64,000 bases of DNA from Cristatella mucedo (GCA_009760855.2 WPIO01000006.1:11433501-11497500), one strand, 5' to 3'; positions 27,531 to 53,612 are shown, numbered from the stretch's first letter. The notes: generated by a model from the sequence alone, not told the origin. Made by a program: numbers and translations.

Positions 27531-28009
27531 CGCCAGAAACGCTCGTTTCGTGGCGGCCAGCTTATTGCGCGTAGGCGCGCGTCGAACGGCATTAGGCGCT
27601 AGGCTACGCCGCTAGGTAAGCGGCAGGTCAAGCCTATCCCCGCCGAGCCTTCGGCGTCACACTATGCTGTAGTCCGCTCCATCATCAGAGATGCCCTTGC
27701 TGTGATATAGCACCCCTAGCAAAGCTGAAGAAAGGAGAAGCCAGCAACACAGTCTTTGTCCGAAACGTTCAGTTTGCCGCGTGGTTCGTGGGCACGTGAC
27801 ACGCTTGGCAGCGTACCCAGCATCGTTGGTTGCGTCATCCTCATCCTCGGCTCGGCCGTACAGACATGTGTGACCTGCCCGCCTCGGCCCGGCTAGCCAT
27901 GGCATTGGCTAGGCATAGCCACACCTCTTTCCTGCAAAGTCCCTGTTCCAGCTGACTTCCCTCCAAGTGATGTGTGTTGCTTGATGTCGGCTGAGTTCAC
28001 AAATAAGTG

Positions 28010-28275
28010 GGCCGTAAGCAGACGATAAATAGTAATAATAATCACGTTTCTATGCCACTCAAAGGCAATCATCATTTTAGGCACTTTGCATGCGCTGGAT
28101 AGTAAGAACATCGATAGGGCAGTGCCAGCCGAATAAGCTCACACAGGTAAAACCCCATGGACCGGAAATGCTGGCGGGAACAAATGCCGGTGGGTTTTCA
28201 GCGGGTTGTCAAGTCAGTGGATGCCCCGACGTCGTCTGTTGGGAGTTAGTTCCAGGCCTTGGGAGCTTATGAGGT
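28010..28275 (-). mobile_element. Old L2-A fragment
   Basis: Diverged antisense segment, with GAGTTAGTTCCAGGCCTTGG and GAGCTTATGAG as the clearest matches. Confidence 0.35.
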
Positions 28276-28514
28276 AGAGCATAAATTGTGAACAGAAGTG
28301 TACCAAACTCGAATGCAGCCACTGGTTGCTGGCCGATTTCTGCAATATGGTCGCCAGTTGATGCCACGATTGCCGGGCCGTCTATACCGAGCCTAGTTTG
28401 TACGTTGACATGTCCATGCTGAGGAAAAAAATTAAGGTAAGCTCCAGCTTATGAAGGTTGGCTTTTGAGCTGACTTGAGCTGTAGGGATTTTGAGCTGAC
28501 TTGAGCTCTATGGA

Positions 28515-29795
28515 TCATTAGTGTCTGGTCATGTCCCAGCACCTTCCAAAAAAGCTGTAATCAGGCCACTTCTCAAGAAAGCGCCACTAGACTTAGAGAT
28601 ATTGAGCAACTACCGCCCAGTCTCCCTTCTACCATTTTTATCAAAGACGCTGGAATAAGTCGTGGTGGACCAGCTGAATCTAGGCTGTCACTTCTATGCG
28701 GATGACACTCAGTTGTACATTTGCTTTGATCCCTCCCAGCCTTCGAGCACTTCGAATTCGCTCAACTCACTTGCTGCATGTATTGGCGACATCCGCACAT
28801 GTAGGGCAGCATATTTTCTAAAACTAAACGATGATAACCTAACTTATTAGTTATGGGCAAACCCAGTGTGATTCAGAAATTGGAAAGGCTGACGCTCAAA
28901 ATTGGCTCTGCCAGCATATTTCCTGCTGAATCAGCTCGAAATCTAGATGTCATGTTCCAAAGTGACCTCTCGTTAGATGACCGTATCGGCTCCACAACCA
29001 AGTCTGCATTTTTTCTGTTACACAACATTCCTTAAATTCGGGCTTGCTTAGATAAGGATATCACGTCTAAGTTGGTCCATGCATTTATGACATCCCGTCT
29101 TGACTTCTGTAACTCACTGCTTGGTGACCTACCGTCATGTGCAATCAGGCTCTTACAGCTGGTGCAAAACTCTGCAGCTAGGCTTGTTTGTCGCGAGCGA
29201 CGTGGTTGCCACATCACACCACTTCTCGCCGACCTGTACTGGCTCCCAGTCAAGCAACGGGTCGATTTCAAGGTTTTGTCGCTCACTTTTAGGTCACTTC
29301 ATTCTTTGGCTCCAGCCTATCTCTCAGATCTACTCCCCCACCAGGCCAAGCATCGTACCATCCGCTTTTCGGAATCCAACAGTTTACTAATACCTCGTGC
29401 AAACCTCAAATCCTTTGGAGACCGTGCATTTATATCGGCTGCTCCCAAAGCCTGGAATTCACTCCCGACTTGCGTCAGAACATCTCCTGACTTGACCACA
29501 TTTAAAAAAAGAACTTAAAAACACCTATTTAGGACAGCATTTAGTGAGTCCCTGTTATTCGTCCTTAATGTGCTTATGCCTGCTGACACTGTGCATGATG
29601 CCACTAGCCACATTTGCATGCTGACCCTGTGCATGTCACCCCTAACTGTGGTATTCACGTTGTTAATCAAGCATGATATTACTCACCATTCAATCGCTTT
29701 TCCCTTTGCAGCAAATGTAAAGCGCCTAGCAAGAGATTGAGTTCTCTGAGGCTGCTTTATCAAGTGCATTTTTATTGTTATTATTATTATTAGGG
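28515..29795 (+). mobile_element. L2-A copy with internal deletion
   Basis: RT entry ([13 protein letters not shown]-like) jumps directly to the catalytic box FYADDTQLYICFD, followed by the C-terminal region, 3' UTR, tail stem and ATT run. About 500 bp between them are missing compared with the 9.8 kb copy. Confidence 0.85.
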
Positions 29796-30740
29796 CCAGT
29801 GAGCCGTTGATGTACGTCGCGACTGCTGCTAAGTGCGCATGTAACCATCCGCTGCTGTCAAGCAAGACTTCTCTCTACCCGATGGATGCGCGCTCGTTTC
29901 GCTGAGATGCGGGCGTCTTTCCTCACTGCCACGTACCTGCTTCGGCAGGCGTACATTGGCGGTGCGCCCTAGCGTCGCTGGCCGCCGAGGTGCAAGCAAG
30001 GTTTAGGCTAGCACCAGTACTCGTCGCGTGTCGGTTGAAGCTAGCGCCGCGCTACGAGCACCGTTGTTTGCGGCGTATTAAGTCCGCACGATGAAGCCGC
30101 ACACCAGCTGTTGTCGCGGAGCGTAGGTTCCCTCCCATAAGACACATAGCTGTTAAAGGACGATCGTGCTTTTAGTTTTTTTTAAAGTTGCTAAATAGGT
30201 AATGCTGTGTATGCCTTTCACACTTAATCGCGCCGCCTCAGAATAGGATCAAGATGCTCTTTTTAGCAGTCAAGCTTTCCGAAATGTTCAAGGATTTAAA
30301 ATTGAATGCTTGGGCGAATGCTTAAAACTAACGAAGGGGTCACGGTAAGTCATTTGAGCGAGATGGAGCTTCTCCGAGCAGATTGCAAATAACTCCTCGC
30401 ACCTGTGTGACCCACCTCAAGGTCGATGCTTGGCCTCCCTTAGCGGATGGCCCAAGTCCTGGCTACGCGCTCGGTGTCAAGAGTCCAGGCCCAAACCGTG
30501 GCTAGCGACTGGGTGCTCACCCTTTGCACTGCTTATGCGGCTACGCTCGCTTTGACGGAAAGCGGCCTCGAAAAGATGGAATTCCCTGCGAGGAGCTGCC
30601 GACGAATGGGAGACGCTGCAGCAGAAGCCTCTAGACGTCTACCTCTTGACCCCCCCCCCCCGGCTCTACATTTCGCAGTACGCAGTGAGCTCACATTTCA
30701 TCCGGCGGCGGCGCGGACGCAAGAGAGAGACAGGTGGCCT
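29796..30740. other. No recognisable gene
   Basis: Moderately GC-rich sequence with short open frames. A C-tract occurs at 30650-30660. Confidence 0.4.
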
Positions 30741-30741
30741 C

Positions 30742-30905
30742 GCTTCAAGGCGGCTGCTTTTCACGACCTCAGCATCGAGGTCGTGGGTTCAAATCCTGCA
30801 GTGGCCGTTCCTTTATTGCCACTGCAAGCGGCGGTGAAAGCCGCAAAGGCTCTTCTATAGTTACACAAAAGAGGCTGCTCAATCGGCAAGTATTGTTTTT
30901 CTGTC
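30742..30905 (+). mobile_element. SINE1 copy (head partly diverged)
   Basis: TTTTCACGACCTCAGCATCG, B box GGGTTCAAATCC, CACTGCAAGCGGCGGTGAAA and AGAGGCTGCTCAATCGGC in order. Confidence 0.65.
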
Positions 30906-32080
30906 GGACCAACCTGGAGACGCGATTGCAAAATGCGAGCTAGAGTCCCGAGCACGTGCTACGCTACGCACGGGCTCTTCCGTCGCTAGTTCTTATCGGT
31001 CAGCTTGAACTCCAACAAACTACGACGGTGGCAAAATTGGTCGTCGCAGCGAGCCGTTGCTGCCCCTCGGCTCTCCATGGTAACCGACGGAGCGGCGAAA
31101 AGAACGGCCGCCGCAAAGCAGCCGCAAAACCTCGTTTTTCTGCCGCTCTTCAGCAATTGAGGAAAGGCTGACCAAAGAGAACTCGCGATGGAGTCCGTAA
31201 ACTTATTCGAGTTGCATTTAAGGATCATGCAACCCGGAAGCCTCAGCCTTTCGGACCCCATGGGGCTACTGTTCATTAATGTTAAGTTCTGCCCGTGGCA
31301 AAAATTGCGTTTTGTGCAATATCGGCGCGCTGTTCTACGGGTAGGTGATGTTGCGATGGGCGGTCAGGCACCAGATCGCGTAATTGTAGCAACATGCCGT
31401 TTCGTGGGTGGCATGGCCACAAATTCTTAATGGGAGCAGAAAGGCTGAACCGTGCCCAAAAACCGATCGTACAAAGCAGCACCGCCTACAGAAAGAGCCG
31501 CCTACTACTCGAAAAAGGGATGTGCGACCTGCATCTACAGATCGCCACGAAGCAGCCCCTCTCGCCATGCCCGACCTTTGCCTTCCCGAGAATCAAGATT
31601 TCAAATCGTTTCGCTGAGCGAGCACTCAAGAGATCGGCGCTTGAAAAAGAGTGGCCAAATAAAGCTGCCGTTTCCCACGTTGCAAGGGTCAATAAGACCG
31701 ACATCAGTGCATTTTAAATTATCAATCAAAACTCTATACCCAGCTGAGAACTATGCACTAACCCAGCTGATAACTGTAGCATTGGATAGCGACGCAACAT
31801 TGCAAGCGTCGCTCTTTCTCATGCTCTCCCTCCCGCTCGCAAGCTGCTCATTCTAAAAGTCAAGCGTGAACCAGTGTAAAGGTAGTTTTCTGTTCTTACG
31901 GTAAAGTCTACTACGCTAGCGTGATGGGTAGCGTCATGGGTCGAAAGAACCTTTGCAGCGGAGCTCGCTCGGTTTGACCCAGCACTCGGCGAGGCTGCCT
32001 CCTACACTCCAGCTGCTGGCTAGACAGAACACTTTCCGAAGTAGCGAACAGCGAGCTGTTCGTTTGTATGCAGTCTTAAT
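30906..32080. other. No recognisable gene
   Basis: Several open frames of 70-130 codons overlap on both strands. None has family features or supporting splice sites. Confidence 0.4.
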
Positions 32081-32081
32081 A

Positions 32082-32240
32082 AAGGTAAGCTGATTTAACA
32101 GTCTCATTAATTTTAGCGGCAGAGGAGCCCTCTCGGCTCGCCGCTTGCGGTGGTCAATGAAAGATCAGCACCAGGACTCAAACCTACGACCCGGTTCGTG
32201 AAGGGCGAGCGTCTTACCCCCAGGCTAAGACCCGGGAGCT
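32082..32240 (-). mobile_element. SINE1 copy
   Basis: Reverse complement has the tRNA-like head with GGTTTGAGTCC, a CCGCAAGCGGCGAGCC stem and the AGACTGTTAAATCAGC end. Confidence 0.55.
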
Positions 32241-32870
32241 AGTCTTCACGGAGAGCTCGGACTGAGCGGCGGCAGTGGAAGCACTCGATGCACCGATGCG
32301 CCGAACCGATGCGCCGAGCCGAAGGCCAAGGTGAAGGCTGCTCAAGTATATTTTCTTTTACTTGCTTCGTACAGTAGTTAGTTACAGCAGCTGGACTGGC
32401 GCAGTGTCGAAGTGGCGGTATAGTTGACAGCTAGCCGACAGTGCACACTGCTAGACAATGAAAGTTGGAGCACGACACCGGAAGATGAAGGAAAAAAGAA
32501 AGCACCGGAGCACCGGAAGTCGAGAAAGTCTGCTCTTTTTCCCCAAACGGAGCTGCCATCGAATTTGCCAGAAAATGCACGCACGTCGCGAGCTCACGAA
32601 CTCTCTATGCATCGCGGTCGAGGCAGCAGCAGTCTGTACTCATTTGCTGCTGCCTTGGCTCGGCAGCCACGACGCAGCAGCTACAGTACCACAAAAGTCA
32701 AGTACCGGCGTGCCGAGATCGGAGCTCAGCGATATTCAGACACAGTCCATTCCGAGCGAGGAGTCGCCTCGCGTTACTGCTGTCGCTGCTGTCGAAGGCC
32801 CTCGCTCTATTACTATTGCCGATGCACAGTTTACGTCACGCGAAGTAGGTACCTGCTCTCCAAGCAGTCG

Positions 32871-41420
<8,550 letters not shown>

Positions 41421-41962
41421 GCAGGTATAGCGACGACAGCAGATACCAACAGCAATCGAGAATACCCAAACATAAATATCAAGTCAATTCATTAACGTTT
41501 AGCCGTATATTCCACAGCCGAAGAGGGCCACATCTAAATAGTATGAGGATAGACCACAACTGACTCATCACCACTTTAAATGAGTTTATACAAGACTTGT
41601 GCCATAGGTTATGACATACCCAATTCCAAATCAGAGGCCGCTTATAATAACCTCTCGAAACTTTCATATCCTGGCTGAGTTAGCATTTAACGTTTCGCTT
41701 GTAATAGCGCTTCTGATAAATAAACGCACACAGTTAAGGATGCTGCACTATTTGAACCAGTCAAGCTCCGAAATTGCTATAGAAACCTCCACATATTATT
41801 GATATAACTGCGACTAACTGAACCCGGAGGCAAAACTCTCCAGTCGCCTGAACGACATAGGGCAAGGTTGGACAGAGAAAAACTCAAAAATATAGCACTG
41901 CTAACGTGTGGAAAGTAAAAGTTTCTGGAATCCAGACAGTAAATACATTTTCCAAAAATAAT

Positions 41963-41968
41963 TTATTT
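41963..41968 (-). terminator. Poly(A) signal candidate for the JMJD8-like gene
   Basis: AATAAA on the minus strand about 70 nt after the proposed stop codon. It sits in AT-rich sequence, which supports the 3' end of the model. Confidence 0.4.
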
Positions 41969-42038
41969 CAAGGAAGTCTTAATAGAGTCCTGCAGCATAA
42001 CTAGGTGAGGTTCCTGCTAGAAACAACTGGTAGTGCCC

Positions 42039-47137
<5,099 letters not shown>

Positions 47138-48004
47138 AAGGTGGCGCCAGCGCCGGGTTTTTTAAACGGGGCAACGGCGACTTTAAATACAGGTCGCGGA
47201 TAGGGTCTGCAGCTAGTCGGAAAAAACTCGGGGCGACGGAGACGCAGGTGGGCGAGCCTTGTAGAGCGACCTGCGCACGGGAGCGGGGATGCCTGCGGCG
47301 CACCGCCTCCTATCTTGATAGCAGCCGCAGCGGGCGGGGTCGTTTGGCGGCGCTCCGCGGGCAGTATACAGTTAGGCGCGTTCTGGGGGGGGGGAGCGCC
47401 CAGAGGGAGGCGAAAACAAGAGACTGCTCTCACCGTCGTGCGTTCGGCGACGGACGCCAGCCTTAGCGGATGACCAGGAGAGACGGGGCCTAACGCGACC
47501 CGCTTGGAGCCGAGCACCGCCGCCTCGACCCTGTCGCGGCAGTCGCGTGCGAAAAGATGGCGACGGACTCGTGCAGCGCGCAGATCGAACCGCGATTTCG
47601 GTTGCCGGAATCCGCATGATCGGACTGACCATCCGTGGCATCCTTCGGCTCCTTACTCCTTCGCACTACGTTCGGCTATTTTGGCAAGCTGTAGCTATTC
47701 GATGCTTGCCTCAAGGCAGGTCAGCTGCCGAGCACGAGGTGACGATTAGCGGCGTCGCCCAGGTGGTCGTAGTGCTTCTGCACTAAGATGAGCAAAAAAA
47801 TGCCGCGACAGTCGAACTAGTTTAGGGCAAATAGATACAAATAATAAAATGAGATACCTGCCGCGAAGGCATGCTCGCGTGCGAGCAATTAGCAGGAAGT
47901 GATCGGTTCCCGAGGACGTGTCTTGCGGCCTGCACCGACGCATTGAATGGGGAAGCCGTGCTAGGTCAGAAAGTCTTCTTGATGATTGTTTTGTTAGTCA
48001 TCAT

Positions 48005-48090
48005 GCTTCTTTTACAGAATACGTAGAATTCCTAGAAAGGGATTAAGTTTTCTGATGGCGCTATACAAATATATCAATATTATTATTTTT
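48005..48090 (+). mobile_element. L2-A-like tail
   Basis: AATTCCTAGAAAGGGATTAA, TTTCTGATGGCGCTATACAA and an ATT-rich end. Confidence 0.5.
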
Positions 48091-48135
48091 ATTAATATCG
48101 TTGCGCAGGACGCCCCACCAAATGAGCAGTCATCA

Positions 48136-48285
48136 CTATGCGCTGGTTTGGCTCAGCGGTAAAGGTGCTCGCCGCGACCAAGGTCGTGGCCGAGGTCGTG
48201 GGCTCCAGCCCCGAGGCATATTTGAGGCGCCTAAATAGAAATTAGGCTCTCTTGGGGCATTATACAAATGAATTATATATTTTTC
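48136..48285 (+). mobile_element. SINE2, plus orientation, complete head and tail
   Basis: Head GCGCTGGTTTGGCTCAGCGG, B-box-like GTGGGCTCCAGCCCC, tail GGCGCCTAAATAGAAATTAG, then CTCTTGGGGCATTATACAAA. Confidence 0.75.
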
Positions 48286-48329
48286 AACCGATTAAAAAAT
48301 CTCGACCCATGTATATTTAATTTGCATTG

Positions 48330-48910
48330 TCTCTGCTGTTGCAGTATCGGGCGACGTCCTCCAGACCGGAGACCGTGCCTTTAGGATGAGCCGTGATGGC
48401 ACACTAGGTAAGGCGGTTGCTTTCATGACCTCGGTTCCGAGGTCGTGGGTTCGATTACTGTGGTGGGCGATCCTTTATCGTCACTGCAAGCGGTGGTGAT
48501 AGCCGTAAAGGCTCTTCTGTCGCTATACAAAAAGAGGCTGCTTAAGCAGCTAGGATTTTTTTTTAGTTCGTATGCTCCCAAAGCCTGGAACTCACTTCCG
48601 ATTTGCGTCAAGACATCTCATGACTTGCCCACATTTAAAAAGAAACTAAAACGAATTGATTTATCACAGCATTTAGTGGGTTTATGTGATTCGTCCTTTA
48701 TGTGCTTATGCGTACTGACACTGCGCATGCTGCCACTAACCGTACTTGCATGCTGACCCTGTGCATGTTGCCCCTGACCATATTATTCTTGTTATCTATT
48801 GAGCTTGCTAGCACTAATCACTCGACCGTACTTCCTTTGCAGCAAATTGTAAAGTGCCTATAAAGATTGAGTTATCTGAGGACGCTATACCAAATGTATT
48901 ATATTTATTA
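48330..48910 (+). mobile_element. L2-A copy with nested SINE1
   Basis: GGAGACCGTGCCTTTAG at 48368-48384 is continued after the SINE by TTAGTTCGTATGCTCCCAAA, then the 3' UTR, tail stem and ATT end. Confidence 0.7.
48388..48562 (+). mobile_element. SINE1 copy inside L2-A
   Basis: The head GCCGTGATGGCACACTAGGT, B box GGGTTCGATTAC and body GGTGATAGCCGTAAAGGCTC are well preserved. Confidence 0.75.
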
Positions 48911-48944
48911 TTAAATGTATGTATATGTAAACAATAGATGGCAT

Positions 48945-49395
48945 ATCATGTAATGTATCTCCGTCTGTAACTCTACAAAGCCACAAAGACTATGTGGGTG
49001 TTACGCAGGAGAGTTTTTTATAGCGCACTCACAGCCTAAGCGGCTTTCGGTACGCGTTCGGTAGCAAACAAACTCCGTCTCACGCAACAAAGAGAAAGTG
49101 GGAAGCATAGTAGAGTCAGGAGAGTAGTTGAGGTAGTGAGTAGCATGGAAGTAGCTGCTCGGGACCGCTGAAAAGGATGAGCCATAGTCGGTAGCAGGAG
49201 AGTAGCTGTCGTAGCGTAAGAATTGCGGAAGCGAGTTCCACAGTCTCGGACCTGCAGAGCTAAAGCTTCTGTCGGCAACTGTTTTTAAGCGGAGGAATCG
49301 GACAGCTAATTTATTGTCCATTCCGGACCTAAGGGCACGAAGGGTCTGAAACTGGTGCAGCAGTTCAGCTAGGTATGAAGGACCTTGCAGCCATA
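48945..49395 (-). mobile_element. LINE-B 3' fragment
   Basis: TGTAA-type end then the C-terminal coding part (DNKLAVRFLRLKTVADRSF, GPRLWNSLPQFLR). Confidence 0.8.
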
Positions 49396-49404
49396 ATCAT
49401 TGCA

Positions 49405-49500
49405 GCCGTATTTGTTTCCTTTGCAGCAAACGCAAAGCGCCTATAAAGAGATGAGTTCTCTGAGGGCGCTTTATCAAGTGCATTATTATTACTATTATGT
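49405..49500 (+). mobile_element. L2-A 3' tail
   Basis: TTTGCAGCAAACGCAAAGCG, CTCTGAGGGCGCTTTATC and an ATT end. Confidence 0.6.
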
Positions 49501-50399
49501 GCACATTATTAAATGGTAATAAGCTCCGAAGAGCTTTTCAGGACGTCTAACTTATCCCAAGGCCTGTTAAACTTAATTGAAGTGAAGTTAATGTGACGCC
49601 GGACTGCTGACAAGATGCTTGCAACAACGATTCCGACGATTCGCAGTCACGAGTGCAAGAGTGCAGGGTCATCTGCGTCTCCGCCGCGTTTTGCTTACCA
49701 ATCTCGTTCTATTTTGAGATATTTGCCGCTATATATTGGGAAGCGGAACTGGAGCCAATGGCATTCGCATGTCCCAATGCCGACGAGACGTGCCCGACGA
49801 CATGAACGTCCACGGGATCTGGAGAAGCATTGAAGCTCGGTCATCGTTGCTGTGACTGTTGCCATTCGTGAGGAAGATGACGAGGAGAACTACAGCAGCA
49901 GCTGCGCAGAGGGCGTCTGAAAATCCCCAATAGAAATTTAGTAATTTTTGCTGGCGAAAACGAGGTGGCGATGTCGAACCTCGACACCTAACGCAGTTGT
50001 TCGTGTTGGGCCTCCATAATTCTTCCGGCCCAGGACGATCTTATTTTAAGAAGAGCAATGGCGACGCGCTAAATCGGCCAGAGATTAAGATTGCCGAAAT
50101 ATTTATTCTTCGCCATTCCTGAATTATAATGAATAGGAACCGGCTAATATATTTCGATCCTTTCGAGCTTGGGCGAATTGAAAGCCTAAGCTTAAGCCTA
50201 AGCCGCGCGCGAAAAGTGGATTCAGTTGCGCCCAACCATTCGAGGCATCGAGGCCGGAGTTTCGCTCGAGGCCTCGAGCGTGTCGGCCGCCATTTTGTGC
50301 GGGGCCGTGCGAGAGCCGTCGTCGTACGCGTCGTGCGCGGCTGATTCTGGATTCGCCTGTAAACCTGCGCGCCTCGCGAACAGGCTGCTCTCCACCACA

Positions 50400-50636
50400 A
50401 TGGACGTAGACTCGCTATCTAAAGGCGCGAGCGCCCTTCATTGGCTGCCGCTCCATCCGGGGTCTTCGCGAACCGGTGCTGCACGCACAAGTCGGTCGCT
50501 AGTCGCGACTGTACGGCTCGTTTTTCAAACGCTGCGGCGGCGGCATTTGTCAAACGTCGACCAGCGCAAGTACGAGTCGATGCTGCACGCACAAGCTCAA
50601 GCGCCGTTACGAGCGAGCGCTGCGTTTGCGGCCTGA
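50400..50636 (+). CDS. Unrecognised 78-residue ORF with strong start context and nearby AATAAA
   Basis: ATG at 50400 has A at -3 and G at +4. The frame (MDVDSLSKGASALHW...) ends at a TGA, and AATAAA follows at 50644-50649. The region is CpG-rich. On the opposite strand an ATGGCGGCC start-like, YY1-like site lies at 50293. No family is recognised, and a chance ORF in a CpG island is possible. Confidence 0.25.
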   Translation: MDVDSLSKGASALHWLPLHPGSSRTGAARTSRSLVATVRLVFQTLRRRHLSNVDQRKYESMLHAQAQAPLRASAAFAA

Positions 50637-50694
50637 GGAAATCAATAAATTAAAGTAAAAGTATAAAAAAATACAACTCACTTGTATTGCGCCC

Positions 50695-51425
50695 TAAGAG
50701 AACCCGGTCCATGCATTCGCGACATCCCGCCTCGACTTCTGCAACTCACTGCTTACTGGCCTACCAGCATGTGCGATCAGGCGATTGCAGCTGGTGCAAA
50801 ACTCTGCAGCTACGCTTGTCTGTCGTGAACGTCGCAGTTGCCACATTACTCCACTTCTCGCCGACCTGCACAGGCTACCAGTCAAGCAACGGATTGACTT
50901 CAAGGTTTTGTCGCTGACTTTTAGGTCCCTTCATTCTATGGCTCCAGCCTATCTCTCCGATATACTCCGCCATCAGGCCAAGCATCGTACCACCCGCTTT
51001 TCGGAATCCAATAGTCTACAAATACCTCGTACAAACCTTAAATCCTTTGGAGACCGTGCATTTAGTTCGTATGCTCCCAAAGCCTGGAACTCCCTCACGA
51101 CCTGCGTCAGAACATCCCCTGACCTGACCATATTTAAAAGGAACTTAAAAACACACCTATTTAGGACAGCATTTAGTGGGTCCCTGTGATTCGTCCTTCA
51201 CGTGCTTATGCGTGCTGACACGGTGCATGCTGCCACTAACCACATTTGCATGCTGACCCTGTGCATGTCACCCCTAACCATATTATTCATTTTGTTTGTT
51301 TTTCAAGCATGATTTTACTTACCTTGTAATTGCATTTAACTTTGCAGCAAATGTAAAGCACCCAGAAAGAGATTGAGTTCTCTGAGGGCGCTTTATCAAG
51401 TGCATTATTATTACTATTATTATTG
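50695..51425 (+). mobile_element. L2-A copy, 5'-truncated
   Basis: The frame is open for 134 residues ([19 protein letters not shown] to TAFSGSL), followed by 3' UTR, tail and (ATT)n. Confidence 0.9.
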
Positions 51426-51560
51426 TCTCTATTCAGGCGCTTCAAATGTGCCGCGCGTCTCGAGCCCATGACCTCGGCTGTCAAATTCACTCACCTCGAC
51501 CTTGATCGACGCGAGCATCTTAATCGCTGGGCCAAACCAGCGCGGCATGGCCGAAGAAAC
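51426..51560 (-). mobile_element. SINE2 copy abutting an L2-A end
   Basis: Reverse complement: GCGCTGGTTTGGCCCAGCGA, GGCTCGAGACG, GAAGCGCCTGAATAGAGAC. It starts directly at the (ATT)n of the upstream LINE. Confidence 0.65.
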
Positions 51561-51827
51561 CGCTACAAGTCCTCATTTGCAGAGGCGGAAGCGGCGCCGC
51601 GAAGGCGGGCTGACGAGGGGGGCAAAAGTATCTAGCCTCGTCTTGAAAAGAAAGCGGACCGTTTCCTTTTAAAGAAAGGCCGAAAAGTGTCGCGGCCAAC
51701 CCACACCCTACCCGATAGGGCTCTTCCGCTTCGAAATAGCAGCTGGGCGCGCCTCGAGTCCGGAGGGCCTGCTACCCTTCGCCTGTGCTGCGCGCGCGTG
51801 CTTGGGCCTGCTCGAAACGATATCTTG

Positions 51828-51905
51828 TAGACGGCCCAAATAGTGGAGCCTGCGAAGCGAGGCTTCGCAGGCTCGCGCCTCGGGCAGCTCTCCTAGGGCC
51901 GTCTA
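51828..51905. repeat. Nested inverted repeat (hairpin with two stem pairs)
   Basis: Outer arms TAGACGGCCC (51828-51837) and GGGCCGTCTA (51896-51905). Inner arms GAGCCTGCGAAGC (51846-51858) and GCTTCGCAGGCTC (51862-51874) with a 3-nt loop. Both pairs are perfect. Confidence 0.9.
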
Positions 51906-51909
51906 AAAA

Positions 51910-53612
51910 GAATTACCTCGTCGGCCCGCTCTGAGAATGCAATCTCTCCATCTCTACAACTGCTACAGGAAGTGATAGGCCCTCTAGGAGACACCTTGAC
52001 GTCGCTCATCGAAGGCTCGACCTTGCCGAGAAGTCGCCAGAGCCGCTGTGCAGAGGCAACGTCCGAGGCTCGCCGAACGCTTGGGTGCCGCAGCTGAAGG
52101 GCTCACCTCTGGGCGGCTTCCGAGCGGCCTTCGGTGGGGTGCCCTAAAGCACCTCCCCCCTCTGGAGGGAGGGAGGCTTTACCGTCGGCTAGACGCGGGC
52201 AGCACTGAACTGAGCTACCCTTTAAAAGGCTGCTCAAGGCACGAGAGGAAGTTTGCGAGAGGAGATGCGACCAGCGGGCGATGTAAGTGAAAGTCCGCCG
52301 AGCTACGCACGCAAAGCGTTTCTAGGCACACGAACGTGCCGGGAACTCATCAGCGTTAGGGACCGTAAAGGCTGCGCCATTTAAAAGCTCTGCTATTGGT
52401 TGTTTGAAGTTCAAATGGCAAGGTGCCCGCTGGTGAGATGCTCGAACTTTAAGATGGCTGGCTCTGGTGCTGCACCTGGCAATCCTGTATTGCCCACTGC
52501 AAGCAGATGCGATCGCCATTTAGGCTCCTCTGTCGCTATATAGAGTGAGCTGGTTCGATCAGCTTATCTTAAACTCTTGCTTTTACTTTACGAACATCCT
52601 GTCGAACGGAGCTGCAGCTGCAGATTCGAAGCCGATTAATGGCGATATCTGAAACGGCGACATCCAAAAATACAGTCATTTTTAAAAATCAAAAGCTACA
52701 CTATCCAATGCAGCCGTTTGGTCAGGCTCCCAGTTCGGCGTGTACTTGGTCAGATTTTCGAAAATGCACAAGCCGAGCTCTGACAATCAATCGAGTGCCT
52801 GCTGATCTTCGTTTCAGTGATAGCAGGAGTGGGCATCGCGGGGTCTCAATCGGCCCATTAGGCCGTCTGGTTTCAAGAAAAATATCGCTAACTTTATCAT
52901 GCAATATTTAATGTTGAAACCACACCGTCAGCAGCAGCAATTTCCCGAAGCACTTCATTCGCGAGGAAGAGGCAGATGGGCTACACAATTTCGCAACGGT
53001 TCTCCTTCAAGGAATGCAACAGATCAGTACACTACTTGGAAAGGCAGAAGTTGTTAGATGTTCTACGATCGGCGGAATAACTGGTCGGGCGACTTGCTAT
53101 CGAATTACAGCAGCACACTCGCAAGCCAATTGTGTCGTTTCCAGGCACTGCCGGCCACCTTACCAATGATACTCATTCCCCACTGACCTAAGGGATTTTG
53201 TTTGGTCGCCTTCTGGAATGAAGCAACCTGGACTTCGAGCACGCTGCTACTTTAGCCTTCTTTTGGAAAACTGAGAAATCAGGTCGGTTGCTTTACAGAT
53301 CGGATAGTCAACACTGTAACCAATGATTGGTGGCACACGAATGACAAGCTCTTTTGCCTTTGCCTAAACGCTCCCATTCACCATCGGCTATGCTTAATAA
53401 AGAAAGCACGGATCCTCAACCAAATGAACAGGAACTCGTCTGTTGTTTTGCTCTGGCACGATGCAGCTGATGTGGGCAGGTGAAAGTCGGTCAGCGTATC
53501 GTAAAAATCCTGCAACGGCAGTCTCCCTCTAAGCCTCCACAGATGTTGGGGTATAATCAGAGGCTAGCAATAGTCACCTGTGCTGGCACTACTGGTACTG
53601 GTACGCAACGAC
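51910..53612. other. No recognisable gene
   Basis: Downstream flank of the reductase gene (minus strand). It holds a SINE1 remnant at about 52480-52570 (CACTGCAAGCAGATGCGATC, CTCTGTCGCTATATAG). No coding evidence otherwise. Confidence 0.45.

Noticed and set aside
48136-48215. Functional tRNA gene
   Set aside because: It has tRNA-like A and B boxes but no complete cloverleaf or acceptor stem. It is followed by a SINE body and a LINE-type tail, and similar copies recur in the window.
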